Below, one piece after another: positions 35,160 through 45,296 of a DNA stretch of 64,000 nucleotides. The stretch covers positions 1 to 64,000 of the forward strand of contig NZ_PYWB01000010.1 in assembly GCF_003056345.1 (NCBI RefSeq), read 5' to 3'. The notes beneath the pieces are model-generated. The model saw only the letters and a list, made by a program, of their open reading frames with translations, searched no databases and had not been told where the DNA came from. The position numbers were made by a program, and so were the translations under genes. Numbering within the stretch: the stretch's first letter is position 1; each line of letters begins with the position of its first letter. This DNA is from Devosia submarina. Its GTDB lineage: Bacteria; Pseudomonadota; Alphaproteobacteria; Rhizobiales; Devosiaceae.

Positions 35160-38100
35160 TCACCGCATGGTGAAGCCCTTTGAACCTGCCGCCAGCAGAT
35201 CCGGCGGTAAATTCATCAATGATTCCAGTTGTGTCCAGAGAATTGCCGCATGCACCTGCCGCCCGGGGAAAAGCTGACCTGCAACCAACGCATATAATCC
35301 AAGCTGGGTGACATAGTTCCCCGGCGCATCCTCGGGCCTTTGGGGCACCGAAGCGTCGGACTTGTAGTCGATCACCGTTACCCCCTCCTCGTCAACCACC
35401 AGCCGGTCGATACGCCCAGCCAAACGAATGGGTTCTCCATCCCGTGTGGCATGAACCAGGAATGGCACCTCAGCTCGACTATTTCGGGCAAAGAGCCATG
35501 CCAGCTCTGGCCGTTGTAGGATCGACATGGCCTTGTTGCCCAAAAATTCATGCCGTTCTGGCGCCTCGGGCAAAAGCGCCAGCAGCGCCTTGGGCACGAT
35601 CTGCGGCCAAAGGAGGCGATCTATCGGCACCAGATGCTGCAGCAGGGCATGAAGCACCACACCTTCGCGGCGGGCCTGATCGGGATCACGCGTTTGCTCA
35701 AGCAGGCTATCAAGCGCCTGGATGGGGCTGAGGTGGCCCCGCGCCGTCGAAGGGGAAACGATTAGGGGAACAACAGGCTCGGGTACCCGGGCGAGTTCCA
35801 GCCCATCCAGCGGTCCTCTGGCAGCTGAACTGACCGATTTCGCAGGAGCCGGGGGCACGCGCTCATGGGGAAAAATCAGCGCCGTTTCCCGTCCGTCCTC
35901 GTCCACAACGCTCTCGGCATGGGGCCGAAGAGCGGTTTCGATCGCCTCGTACCAGCTCCCGGCCAATTGCGTGTTTCGGTCGGTACCCGGCGTCAGCGCG
36001 CCGGTGACGTATAGCTCGTCCTCGGCCCGCGTCATGCCGACATAGAGCCGGCGCCAATATTCGGCTAATATATTGCCGTCAATCTCCTGCTTGTGCGGCA
36101 AGGTGCCTGGCACATGTGCCTTGGTGCCTGCGGCATGGATCAGTAATGGCCCGGGTGTATCGGCCAAGAGGTACACAGGCTTGCTGATCTGCTGACCCAT
36201 GGGCTTCTTGCTGGCATCTGCCAGAATGACAATCGGCGCTTCCAGCCCCTTTGCCCCGTGCACAGTCATCACGCGCACACCGCCGCCGATTTCAGCAAGC
36301 TCTCGCTTCACCGAGACCGAACGCGTGCGCAGATTGGACACAAAGCCCTGCAGGGACGGTTGGTTGGTTTGTTCGTGCTCGATGGCGAGCGCTAGCAATT
36401 CAGCGAACACATCATCCACTTCGGTGCCCATGCGCGCATGAAACCGCTTGAGCCCGCCTTCGGCATAAAGCACCTGCGCCAGAAATTCGAACGGCCGCTC
36501 GAAATCGAGCGCACCGCGCCAGCGATGGAGGCGATCCGCAGCGTCTTGGCACAGAGGCGCCTTGCAGTGCTCCAGCGCCTGCCACAAGGTTTCGCCCTCT
36601 GCGCGCTGGGAAAGCTCGAACAGCTCCTCTTCCGTGACATCGAACAGGGGTGAGCGCAGCAAGGCGGCCAGCTGTAGATTGTCGGCCGGATTAAGCAGCA
36701 CATCGCACAGGGCCAGCAGATCCATAACGGCAATGTGCCCGGTGACGTTCAGGCGGTCAGCGCCGGGGGTCGGGATGCGGAGCTTGCGCAGGGCGCGGAT
36801 GATCTCGGCAAACAGCGGCCCACGTGATTGCACCAGGATCATCACATCGTCGGCGCAGACGGCGCGGCCGCGACCGGTCAGCGGCCGTTGCGCCTTGATC
36901 CAGCCATCGATTTCCCGGGCAATGCGCATAGCGACCTGGCGTGGTGCGGTTTGCTCGCCTTCCAAAGCCGTAATGGGCCATTCGCTTCCGCCCGCCGCAT
37001 CTCCGCCCTGTTGCACCGGCGGCCATAGGGTGACGCTGCCGCCCACCATTGTCCGCGCCGTGTTGTGGTGCACCTTGTCCTGCTCCAGCAGCGCGGCCTG
37101 GATATGAGGCGCATCGCTGACCAGGTCCACAGCCTGCAGGATTTCGGGAAGGGTGCGGAAGCTCGTATGCAGGGGCAGGGGCTTGAACGGCGCCTGGACG
37201 TTTTCGGCGAGCTGGGCATATTCGCGCCCCGTCTCGCCGAAAAGCTTGGGCTCGGCGCCCTGGAATGAATAGATCGACTGCTTCTGGTCACCCACGGCGA
37301 ACAAGGAGCGCGGCCGATCTACCGCGCCGGCACCGCTAAAGAATTCGGCCGTAATGGCCTTCACCACGCGCCATTGCTCGCCATTGGTGTCCTGCGATTC
37401 ATCAACCAGGATATGATCAATTCCTGCATCAAGCTTATAGCGCACCCAATCGGCCGATTGGGTTTCAAACAGATTGGCGAGCCTTGAAACAAGGTCGTCG
37501 AAGTCAAGGAGCGAGCGGGCGCGCTTGCGGTCCTCGTAATGTTTGGCAATGGCTGCCACGATATCGAGCACGGCCTCGCTGCGGGCCCCTAGCCGAAGCG
37601 GCATTAGTTCTGCGTCCAGCGCCGCTACCCGTTCCTGTTCAGCTTCCACAAGAGCAAACAGATCCGGGCGGGCCTTCTTCTGCGCCGCGTTAAGGAGATT
37701 GCTGCGCGGCCCCCGCGTGCCATCCGCCTTGTCGGTCATGAAGAGGCTGCAGATTTGGCCGGCTGTCAGCGACTTCGGGTCAAGCCGCGCCAGCAGGTCC
37801 ACGAACCTATTGCCCTTTTCCGGGTTGCCGTCAAAAGCGTCCCGGAACTGGGCAAATACTGCAGGCGTCAGCGCCGTACCACCAAGGATTTCCTCAACAA
37901 CGTCCTGTTCGGTTCGATCCCCCACCTGCAGGAGGCGCCGCAGATTGTGTTTGCTCCGATCAATGTCGCGCAGCACGGCCTTGAGCTTGCGGCCATCGCT
38001 CAGTGCTGCATCAATCGCGCCCTCGATCTGGCTGTTGCTCAGCGTCTCGAACAGGGTTTCAACAGCACCCTGGATGTTCAGCCCTTCGGCCAACACCCTT

Positions 38101-38603
38101 TCGCGTGCCTGGAGCACCATGCCATTGCGCTCTTCATCCTCGATGACGCTGAAGTCAAAGGGGACGCCCGCTTCCAGAGGGAAGCGGTGCAGCACCGATT
38201 CACAAAATGCATGGATGGTGACGATCTTGAGCCCGCCTGGCGTTTCGAGTGCACGAGCAAACAGGGTCCGTGCCCGCTCGCGCATCTCGTCGGTCAGGCC
38301 ATCACCTTCGATGGCGACCAGTTCCTTTTCGAGCAGCGCGGGCTCGAGCACCGCCCATGCGCCCAGGCGCTGTGCCACGCGCCGGCGCATTTCGGCGGCT
38401 GCGGCCTTGGTATAGGTAAGGCACAGGATTGCTTCGGGCTTTACCCCCGCGAGCAACATGCGCAGCACACGCTGCGTCAAGACATAGGTCTTGCCCGATC
38501 CAGCATTTGCCGACACCCAGATAGACCAACCAGGATTAGCCGCCTGCGCCTGGTTGCGTGCCGTATCGAACGGCACCTGCAAAGCGCCACGTTCCCCGCT
38601 CAT
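35160..38603 (-). CDS. addA: AddA subunit of the AddAB helicase-nuclease
   Basis: A 1147-residue double-strand-break repair helicase and nuclease. UvrD-type motifs are in order: N-A-G-S-G-K-T-Y-V-L-T (Walker A), V-D-E-S-Q-D-T-N (Walker B), G-D-Q-K-Q-S-I-Y-S-F, T-V-H-G-A-K-G-L-E and V-G-M-T-R-A-E-D-E-L. The C-terminal PD-(D/E)xK nuclease has V-I-D-Y-K-S-D. AddAB resects broken DNA ends toward RecA loading. The ATG at 38603 overlaps the addB stop as ATGA, showing translational coupling; the 11-residue upstream extension is rejected. Confidence 0.97.
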   Translation of the reverse strand: MSGERGALQVPFDTARNQAQAANPGWSIWVSANAGSGKTYVLTQRVLRMLLAGVKPEAILCLTYTKAAAAEMRRRVAQRLGAWAVLEPALLEKELVAIEGDGLTDEMRERARTLFARALETPGGLKIVTIHAFCESVLHRFPLEAGVPFDFSVIEDEERNGMVLQARERVLAEGLNIQGAVETLFETLSNSQIEGAIDAALSDGRKLKAVLRDIDRSKHNLRRLLQVGDRTEQDVVEEILGGTALTPAVFAQFRDAFDGNPEKGNRFVDLLARLDPKSLTAGQICSLFMTDKADGTRGPRSNLLNAAQKKARPDLFALVEAEQERVAALDAELMPLRLGARSEAVLDIVAAIAKHYEDRKRARSLLDFDDLVSRLANLFETQSADWVRYKLDAGIDHILVDESQDTNGEQWRVVKAITAEFFSGAGAVDRPRSLFAVGDQKQSIYSFQGAEPKLFGETGREYAQLAENVQAPFKPLPLHTSFRTLPEILQAVDLVSDAPHIQAALLEQDKVHHNTARTMVGGSVTLWPPVQQGGDAAGGSEWPITALEGEQTAPRQVAMRIAREIDGWIKAQRPLTGRGRAVCADDVMILVQSRGPLFAEIIRALRKLRIPTPGADRLNVTGHIAVMDLLALCDVLLNPADNLQLAALLRSPLFDVTEEELFELSQRAEGETLWQALEHCKAPLCQDAADRLHRWRGALDFERPFEFLAQVLYAEGGLKRFHARMGTEVDDVFAELLALAIEHEQTNQPSLQGFVSNLRTRSVSVKRELAEIGGGVRVMTVHGAKGLEAPIVILADASKKPMGQQISKPVYLLADTPGPLLIHAAGTKAHVPGTLPHKQEIDGNILAEYWRRLYVGMTRAEDELYVTGALTPGTDRNTQLAGSWYEAIETALRPHAESVVDEDGRETALIFPHERVPPAPAKSVSSAARGPLDGLELARVPEPVVPLIVSPSTARGHLSPIQALDSLLEQTRDPDQARREGVVLHALLQHLVPIDRLLWPQIVPKALLALLPEAPERHEFLGNKAMSILQRPELAWLFARNSRAEVPFLVHATRDGEPIRLAGRIDRLVVDEEGVTVIDYKSDASVPQRPEDAPGNYVTQLGLYALVAGQLFPGRQVHAAILWTQLESLMNLPPDLLAAGSKGFTMR

Positions 38604-41600
38604 GCCTCGCCCTCCTCGCCGTCGACCGAGGTCCATTCGGCGACACGCGCCAGATGCTCATAGGCGCCGGCAAAACGCTGGCCGGGCAGCGGCAGCAATC
38701 GCGCGGGCATAGGTACATCGCCGAACAAGAAGTGCACTACATGCCTTTGCATGCGCTGCGACAGCTCCTCGGCGGCTTCCATCAAGCCAAACCCTTCGGC
38801 CGGAACGAAGTCCTTGGTGGTGAAGGCCTCTGGCCCCAGCCCGATCTTGATATAGGTGAGGCGCGAGGTTTGTGCAGCGGCAACGCCTCCGAGTGCGCCG
38901 ATCTCGGCCATCTTGGCTTCCAGCAGCAATTGCGGCACTTCGAACGCCTGCATCGCGCCTTTGGACGGCACGGCGCCAGTCTTGAAGTCGATGATTTCCA
39001 GCGTGCCATCAACCATCTCGTCTACACGGTCGGCGCGGCCAGTCAGCACGAAATCTTCGGCAAGCTTGAGGGTCCAGCGGCCATCGATTTCGGCATGGCG
39101 CTTTTTGACCAGCGGCTCGCGCCGTCGCTCGAAGCGCAGGAATTGCTCGGCGGTGGTCGCAAACCGCCGGAGCCAGATATCACGTCGCTCGGCAATACCC
39201 TCCAGTCCCGAGAACTTGCGCTGGGCAATATGCTTGAGCACATCGAGGGCATCTGGTGCCGAAACATCATGCCCTTCCATGACGAACTGGGCGAATATGT
39301 CATGCGTGATGTTGCCGCGCTCGCGCGCATCGGGGTCCTCGCCCAGCGGGTCAAGGGGACGTAGCCGCAGCACATGGCGCGCATAGATGTCATAGGGCGA
39401 ACGCATCAGCGTTTCGATTTCAGTGATCGAGAGCTTGCGCGGGCGCAAATTGACGGGCGGCGCCGGCACGGGGCGTTCAGCCGATATGGTCGCAGGCACG
39501 GCATCGATGCGGCGGGCCTGTTCCAGCCAATACGAGCCCTCGGCCTGCCAGCGCTCGGCGGTCTGAGCCCCTGCAAAGGCTTCGAGCCGCTGCACCAGCC
39601 GTGACGCGATCGCCGGACCTGACCCGACGCGGTCCGAAAAACTGACGATAACTTCCTTGTTCCCAAGGCTCTGCGCAAAATCATGCGCAGCTTGTCCTTG
39701 CCGTCGCTCGGGTGGTTCCAGGCCTGCGGCAAGGCGCATGCCCCGGCTCAACCAAGGACCGGGATCTGCCGCTTCGGGCCATTTGTCTTCGTTGAGCCCG
39801 GCAAGGATCAGAAGGTCGGGATGCTGCAGCCGCGCTTCCAGCTGGCCCCAGATGGCGATGTCGTTGCGGCGTTCCTCGTGCGTGCGCACCTGAAACCCAA
39901 CCATCAGCGCTGCCAGAACGCTTTCCAGCTGCCGCGGCGCGAAATGGTGGCCTTTGCCGTGCTGCGCTTCCATCTGCGCCGCCCAGTCGTCGAGCTCCTG
40001 CCGGCCTGGGATTTGGGCGCCATCTGCAACATTGGTGAAGGCCGAACAAAGGGCTTTTGCCAGATCGCTGGAGCAGATCAGCGGCGCCTCGATCACGCGC
40101 ACCAGCGGCTCAATGGCCTCTTCGATCTTGTCGAGCAGTGCGGCAATGGCCTCGCCCTCGTGGGGTCGCAGGCGTAGCGAGGGGTATTCAGTGGTTCCGT
40201 CCAGATTGTCTTGCAGAAGCTTGCGCACGCTGGTGAGACCCGGATTAAGCCTTTGCCCGCGCAGCAGACCCAGCTCGATTGAATCGGCAAGCCGGGCGAT
40301 TTCCAGTCGCTCCATGCCGAACAGCGCTGCGCGATTGCGCAGGAGGCTCATCAGATCCACCGGGGTGCAGCCATTGACCGCCAGCGCCAGGATCTGCCGC
40401 AGCAAGCGGCCTGCTCCTGACTGGAACAGCGGGGCGCCCGCCGCGTCATCCACAAAGATATCAAAGCGCTTGAGCTCTGCCGCGACACGGCGCGCTAGGT
40501 TCCGGTCAGGGGTCACAATACCCACCGTCTTGCCGTCCGCTAGTCCCTGGCGCGCCGCAAGCGCAACAGCTCGGCCCTCTTCATCCTCGTTGCGGGCACG
40601 GATCACAGCCAATCGTTGGCTCGCTGCCTCAAGGTCAGCGGCGGACAAGCGGTTCTCGGCCCAGCGCGCCGTGTCCTTGGTGAGTGCCAGAGCGCGGTTG
40701 ACGAGGATCGTGCGTGGCGCTTCAATCTCGGCCAGTTCGGTGACTTCCGCGACACCTGCTCCCAAATGCCGCAGCAGCTGCGCCAACTGGTACTGCGGGT
40801 GTCCATGGGGATTGTTGTTGTGGTCGAGCAGGGCCGCGTGATCGCTGGCGGTCATGCTGCAATCGAGCCCCGGCAGCACCACTGCGCCCCGCGGCAGCAG
40901 ATGGATGGCCTTGAGCAATCGGGCCGTGGCGGGAATGGAGCCGGTGGAGCCTGCAGCAATCACCGGGCGGTCCTGGTAGATCAGGGGGGCGGCGATGGCC
41001 TGCCGGTCTAGCCGCTGGCTGCGCAGGCTTATGGGATCAGTCTTGCCATTGTCGCGGAGCCAGTCGGGCCAGAACTGGAGGGCTATATCCAGAAAATGCA
41101 GCGTCTGCTGCCAATAGGCGCTGAGATTGGCCTCCACCTCTGAAACGATCGCCCGCACGTCCCCGGCTGTGCGCTCTTCGCTGACGAGGTCATCGATCAG
41201 ATCGCCGAGCGACTCCGCCATGGAAAGGATTTCACCGGCCGTCGGCGGGGTTGAGAATGCTTCCCGGCCCGCTTCCGTTTTGGCCCAAGCATCTACCAGT
41301 TGCGATAGCAACAGCCGCCGCTCCAGCGCCGTGGCGGAGGGGGGTGGGATGGGCACGTCGAACGGGGGCAGGAACGGCTCTTCGTCCTCCACTTCGCCGC
41401 CAAAGGTGCGGATATCGGGGAGCAAGCCTTGTCCGAGCTCTGCGAACTCATTGGCCAGCGCCAGCTTGGCGCGGCGCGTTGGGACGACAATGGTGACGTC
41501 GCTGAGCCAGAAGGGATGGGAGGTGTCGGCCCCACCCAGCAGCGTGCCATCGAGGACCTTTTGCGCCAGTGTGCGCAGGAAAACGGCATGGGGGGCGATG

Positions 41601-41614
41601 GAATAAAGCGTCAT
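38600..41614 (-). CDS. addB: AddB subunit of the AddAB helicase-nuclease
   Basis: A 1004-residue alphaproteobacterial AddB. It lacks a clear Walker A, as in rhizobial AddB, and the C-terminal nuclease domain holds L-E-I-I-D-F-K-T-G-A-V-P. It partners AddA, which supplies the second nuclease. The ATG at 41614 overlaps the stop of the nucleotidyltransferase gene as ATGA. The 34-residue upstream extension is rejected because it lacks homology and the coupling fits better. Confidence 0.95.
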   Translation of the reverse strand: MTLYSIAPHAVFLRTLAQKVLDGTLLGGADTSHPFWLSDVTIVVPTRRAKLALANEFAELGQGLLPDIRTFGGEVEDEEPFLPPFDVPIPPPSATALERRLLLSQLVDAWAKTEAGREAFSTPPTAGEILSMAESLGDLIDDLVSEERTAGDVRAIVSEVEANLSAYWQQTLHFLDIALQFWPDWLRDNGKTDPISLRSQRLDRQAIAAPLIYQDRPVIAAGSTGSIPATARLLKAIHLLPRGAVVLPGLDCSMTASDHAALLDHNNNPHGHPQYQLAQLLRHLGAGVAEVTELAEIEAPRTILVNRALALTKDTARWAENRLSAADLEAASQRLAVIRARNEDEEGRAVALAARQGLADGKTVGIVTPDRNLARRVAAELKRFDIFVDDAAGAPLFQSGAGRLLRQILALAVNGCTPVDLMSLLRNRAALFGMERLEIARLADSIELGLLRGQRLNPGLTSVRKLLQDNLDGTTEYPSLRLRPHEGEAIAALLDKIEEAIEPLVRVIEAPLICSSDLAKALCSAFTNVADGAQIPGRQELDDWAAQMEAQHGKGHHFAPRQLESVLAALMVGFQVRTHEERRNDIAIWGQLEARLQHPDLLILAGLNEDKWPEAADPGPWLSRGMRLAAGLEPPERRQGQAAHDFAQSLGNKEVIVSFSDRVGSGPAIASRLVQRLEAFAGAQTAERWQAEGSYWLEQARRIDAVPATISAERPVPAPPVNLRPRKLSITEIETLMRSPYDIYARHVLRLRPLDPLGEDPDARERGNITHDIFAQFVMEGHDVSAPDALDVLKHIAQRKFSGLEGIAERRDIWLRRFATTAEQFLRFERRREPLVKKRHAEIDGRWTLKLAEDFVLTGRADRVDEMVDGTLEIIDFKTGAVPSKGAMQAFEVPQLLLEAKMAEIGALGGVAAAQTSRLTYIKIGLGPEAFTTKDFVPAEGFGLMEAAEELSQRMQRHVVHFLFGDVPMPARLLPLPGQRFAGAYEHLARVAEWTSVDGEEGEA

Positions 41615-42303
41615 GGCTGGAGCTGCCGCTCGGCCTCCGCCAAGGCTTGCGGGTCGCCCACGTGGAACCAGCGGGCGTCGAGCGCCACGCCTGCTATGGT
41701 CTCGCGGTCGATGCACCGCTCGAACAGGTCGTTGAGCGAGAATGGTCCGTCCGGCGTGCCGTCAAAGAGCTTCTTGCCGACCAGCGCCACGCCGCCATAG
41801 ATGACCGGAGCGCCATAGTCGCGGGTCACAAGCCCTTGCGGGGAAAGGCAAAAATCGTGACTACGGGCAAAGCCAGTGGCATTGCGGGGGTGAACGCACA
41901 GCAGCACCATCTCGACGCCGTCATGGTATCGGCCAAGCATCCGTTGCAGCGGGGTGTCGCTGCCGGCGGGCCAGAAGGCGTCGGTGTTCATCACAAAGAA
42001 CGGGTCGGAGTGGAGCATGGGCAAGGCGCGCTTGACGCCGCCGCCGGTACCCAGCAATTGCTCCTCGCGGCTGACCTTGAGCAGGCCGCCGAAATGGGCG
42101 AGAACCTGGTCGGCGCGATAGTGCGCATTGGCCATAAACCGTTTTGCGCCCTCAATTTTTGCCGCATCCATGATGCGCTCGATGAGCGGCACGCCGGCCA
42201 CTGGAACCAGCGGCTTGGGCAGGGTTTCGGTGAGTGGCCGCAGCCGCGTGCCTAGCCCTGCCGCAAGCAGCATCACATCGGGGAATCGCTGGTTTTCGCT
42301 CAT
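41611..42303 (-). CDS. Nucleotidyltransferase (MurU-like sugar-1-phosphate uridylyltransferase)
   Basis: A 230-residue sugar nucleotidyltransferase. It opens with L-A-A-G-L-G-T-R-L-R-P-L-T-E-T-L-P-K-P-L-V-P-V, the nucleotide loop and lysine of this family, and has N-A-H-Y-R-A-D and M-N-T-D-A-F-W in the core. Size and position ahead of addB match alphaproteobacterial MurU, which makes UDP-MurNAc in cell-wall recycling with AmgK. In close relatives amgK and tsaE are upstream; here a dehydrogenase is. ATG at 42303 chosen as the family start. Mannose-1-phosphate guanylyltransferase is a less likely reading. Confidence 0.85.
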   Translation of the reverse strand: MSENQRFPDVMLLAAGLGTRLRPLTETLPKPLVPVAGVPLIERIMDAAKIEGAKRFMANAHYRADQVLAHFGGLLKVSREEQLLGTGGGVKRALPMLHSDPFFVMNTDAFWPAGSDTPLQRMLGRYHDGVEMVLLCVHPRNATGFARSHDFCLSPQGLVTRDYGAPVIYGGVALVGKKLFDGTPDGPFSLNDLFERCIDRETIAGVALDARWFHVGDPQALAEAERQLQP

Positions 42304-42335
42304 GGTCGGATATGACCGGGCGGTTTTTGGCTTGT

Positions 42336-45215
42336 CTAGTGTGCTGGGCGGCTTGCCCACTCAACAAGACTTGCGAGACTCACAAACGGGATACCGGCGT
42401 GCTCGGAAAGACCCGAGGCGCAGGTGCTGACGGTGGAGACGCCCAGGGTGCAATTGGGGGGTATGTCGGACTGGACGAAGCGGGTGGCGTGCTTGTTAAG
42501 TTCTGGAAAGAACAAGCCTTTATCGCCCGCATAGCCACAACAGCTCACCGATGAGAGAACCGCGATACTCTCGGCACAGGCTCTGGCAATGGCCTCGGTC
42601 ATGGGCTGTTCGGCCAATCTTTGGGCTGAGCAATTGTGGTGTACGGCTACCACTTCGAGTTTTCGCACAATTGCTATTCGCGTTAGCAGACTGTTAGCAA
42701 TGAACGCCGCGGAATCGATCACGGGGGCATCGCCGGGGAATTCCTTGAGATGTTTGGCACAGGTCGAAGCGTCGGTCACGACGCTGAGCTGTCCGGCATC
42801 GGAAAGCGCCGACAATTCCTGCTTGAGCTCACCGCCAACGCGCCGGGCCTCCTCGGGAAAGCCCTTGGACTGCCATGGCTGACCACAGCACTGCCCTGTG
42901 AGGTGCTCGGGCATGATCACGTTGAAGCCGGCGCGCTTGAGCAGGGCCAGCATGGCGTCCGGCGCTGACAGCAGACCGTGCTCGGTCTGGGGTGAGCCAA
43001 ACATGCGGGTGGCGCAGCTGGGGAAGTAGACGATGGATTGTTGTCCGGCCGACGCAACGCTCGAGGGCCCACCCGGACCATGGCGCAGGGTGGGGGCCAC
43101 ACGCGGCACGCGGTCGCCGGTGAGCTTGCGCGCCGTGTCGGTGAGAGCGGCAACAGCTTCGGCTGGAACGATCCGGCGCGCGGCATCGGCCAGGGCGGTC
43201 CCGCCGCGCATCATGGTTTCCACGGCACCGCGATGGTCGGCCGCAAAGCCCGCAACCGAGCGCGCCGTGCTGCCGCGCCGGCGTTCGCGCTGGCCGATGA
43301 TCATGGTGCCAGTCTCGATGCCGACAGGGCAGCGGGTGGAGCACATATTGCAGGCTGCGCAGGTATCGAGGCCGGGATATTGGAAATCCTGGTCGAGCTG
43401 CTTGAGGCGCTGCGGGTTTTCGCCCGTCGCGCGCAGGCGTTCGCGCTCGCGCGTCACTGCGATCCGCTGGCGGGGCGAAAGGGTCATGTGGTGGCTGGGG
43501 CAGGCGGGCTCGCAAAAGCCGCACTCGATGCAAAGGTCCACCAGCTCGTCGGCGGGCGGCATGACCTTGAGGTTCTTGACGTGAATATGGGGGTCCGCGT
43601 TGAGCAGCACGCCCGGATTAAGCAGCCCTTCGGGATCAAACAGCGCCTTGATCCGCTGCATGATGCGGTAGGCGGCGGGCCCCCATTCGGCCTCGACAAA
43701 CGGGGCAATGGCGCGGCCCGTGCCGTGTTCGGCTTTGAGCGAGCCGCCATATTGGATGGACACCAGCCGGGACAGGTCTGCTGAGAAGCGATCGAATTTC
43801 TCGGCTGAGCCTTCCAGGGCGAAATTATCGCTCATCTGGAAATGCAAATTTCCTGCAAGCGCATGGCCGAAGATGATGGCGTCATCATAGCCGTGGTCAT
43901 CCAGCAGCTGGCGCATGTCGAGCACGAATTCGGCCAGGCGTTCGATGGGCGCCGCGACGTCTTCGGTCAGCATGGTCGTGCCCTTGGGTCGCGCCGCGCC
44001 GCCCGAGGTGAAAAAGCCCTTGCGGATATCCCACAAGGCATGACTGCGCTGCTCGTCGGTGGAAAAATCGATATGCCTAGCGCCATGGCGCTGGAGAAGG
44101 GAGACGGCCCTCTCGGTTTCGCGTGCCAGCGTTTCCGCATCGGGCGCTGTCACATCGATAAGCACGGCGGGGGAATCGTCGGTCAGCCAGGGCAGGAGCG
44201 GTGCCATGGGAGCCAGATGCTCCACCGTCTGCAACGCCCGCCTTTCCATATATTCGGCGGCCGTGATGCCCGTGGTGACCTGCACCCCGCCATTGGCCAT
44301 CTCGATAATGGCGCGACCGGCCGATTGCGGATCGGGGAAGGGCACCAGCGCCGTGGCCTTGTGCGGGTGCTCGGGCACGGTGTTGTAGGTGACTTCCGAG
44401 ACAAAGCCGAGCGTGCCTTCCGAACCCACCATGAGGTGAACAAGGATATCGAGCGGGTCGTGGTAATCGACAAGCGCGTTGAGCGAATAGCCTACCGTGT
44501 TCTTGATGCGGTATTTGTGGCGGATCAGCGCAACAAGGTCCGGGTCGGCCATGACATCGCGGTGCAGTTCGGCAATGCCCTCGAGCATGGGGGCATGGGT
44601 GATGCGGAAAGCGTCGCAACTGGCCGGATCGCCTGAATCGAGCATGGTGCCGTCGGTGAGCACAATCCGCAGCCGCGCCATGGTGTGGTAGGTGTTCTGC
44701 GCCACGCCGCAGCACATGCCGGACGAATTATTGTTGACCACGCCACCAATCTTGCAGGTGGCCTGGGAGGCCGGGTCTGGCCCGATTTTCTTGTTGAAGG
44801 GCTTCAGGGCCCTGTTAGCCTGGGCCACGATAATGGCGGGCCCCAGAGTAATCTGCTCGGCGCCCGGATGGATGTCCAGCTTGCGCCAGCCATCGCCCAG
44901 GACAGCTAGGACACCATCGGTGACGGCCTGGCCGGAAAGCGAGGTGCCGGCGGCGCGGAAGGTGATCGGCAGATTCTCCGCGCCTGCCGCCCGCATGACG
45001 GCGCGCACTTCGTCCTCGGAATTGATGAAGACCACGGCAGCCGGGATCAGCCGGTAGGAGGAAGCATCTCCGCTCCATGCATAGGTCATCAGCGGGTCGG
45101 TGAACATCCGCCCTTTGACCTGGCCCTGGAGCCGGGCAACGACACGCTCCCCGGCGGCCTGCCGGTCGGGAGTGGCAATGGTTTGCTGGGTGGAGGATTG
45201 GAGAGCTTGCTGCAT
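42336..45215 (-). CDS. FAD/Fe-S oxidoreductase, D-lactate dehydrogenase-like (Dld3/GlcD-F fusion type)
   Basis: A 959-residue fusion of an FAD-binding dehydrogenase and an Fe-S CCG-type protein. The PCMH FAD domain (about residues 45 to 280) has F-R-A-A-G-T-S-L-S-G-Q-A-V-T-D-G. Two 4Fe-4S motifs follow (C-I-E-C-G-F-C-E-P-A-C-P and C-A-A-C-N-M-C-S-T-R-C-P), then the CCG domain with C-C-G-Q-P-W and C-C-G-Y-A-G-D. Such proteins oxidise D-lactate or related 2-hydroxy acids and pass electrons to the respiratory chain. It heads a minus-strand run with the MurU-like gene, addB and addA. Confidence 0.92.
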   Translation of the reverse strand: MQQALQSSTQQTIATPDRQAAGERVVARLQGQVKGRMFTDPLMTYAWSGDASSYRLIPAAVVFINSEDEVRAVMRAAGAENLPITFRAAGTSLSGQAVTDGVLAVLGDGWRKLDIHPGAEQITLGPAIIVAQANRALKPFNKKIGPDPASQATCKIGGVVNNNSSGMCCGVAQNTYHTMARLRIVLTDGTMLDSGDPASCDAFRITHAPMLEGIAELHRDVMADPDLVALIRHKYRIKNTVGYSLNALVDYHDPLDILVHLMVGSEGTLGFVSEVTYNTVPEHPHKATALVPFPDPQSAGRAIIEMANGGVQVTTGITAAEYMERRALQTVEHLAPMAPLLPWLTDDSPAVLIDVTAPDAETLARETERAVSLLQRHGARHIDFSTDEQRSHALWDIRKGFFTSGGAARPKGTTMLTEDVAAPIERLAEFVLDMRQLLDDHGYDDAIIFGHALAGNLHFQMSDNFALEGSAEKFDRFSADLSRLVSIQYGGSLKAEHGTGRAIAPFVEAEWGPAAYRIMQRIKALFDPEGLLNPGVLLNADPHIHVKNLKVMPPADELVDLCIECGFCEPACPSHHMTLSPRQRIAVTRERERLRATGENPQRLKQLDQDFQYPGLDTCAACNMCSTRCPVGIETGTMIIGQRERRRGSTARSVAGFAADHRGAVETMMRGGTALADAARRIVPAEAVAALTDTARKLTGDRVPRVAPTLRHGPGGPSSVASAGQQSIVYFPSCATRMFGSPQTEHGLLSAPDAMLALLKRAGFNVIMPEHLTGQCCGQPWQSKGFPEEARRVGGELKQELSALSDAGQLSVVTDASTCAKHLKEFPGDAPVIDSAAFIANSLLTRIAIVRKLEVVAVHHNCSAQRLAEQPMTEAIARACAESIAVLSSVSCCGYAGDKGLFFPELNKHATRFVQSDIPPNCTLGVSTVSTCASGLSEHAGIPFVSLASLVEWASRPAH

Positions 45216-45222
45216 GAAGCCT

Positions 45223-45238
45223 AACTAACATGTTAGTT
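45223..45238. promoter_or_regulatory. Perfect 16-bp palindrome upstream of the D-lactate dehydrogenase-like gene
   Basis: AACTAACATGTTAGTT, a perfect dyad 8 bases before the ATG. Its A-C-A-T-G-T core and symmetry suit TetR-, GntR- or PadR-type operators. The nearest regulator gene is padR, directly upstream on the same strand. No strong ribosome binding site is seen between it and the start, so a bound protein could block translation start or the promoter. Confidence 0.6.
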
Positions 45239-45296
45239 CGCGCGGCTAAACCCCCTGCTGTTGATTAGGTTGGTTGGTGCGCGCCCAAGCAGGCAC

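Noticed and set aside
43842..44636. 264-residue plus-strand frame opposite the dehydrogenase gene
   Set aside because: Antisense shadow; histidine- and glycine-rich composition without a domain.
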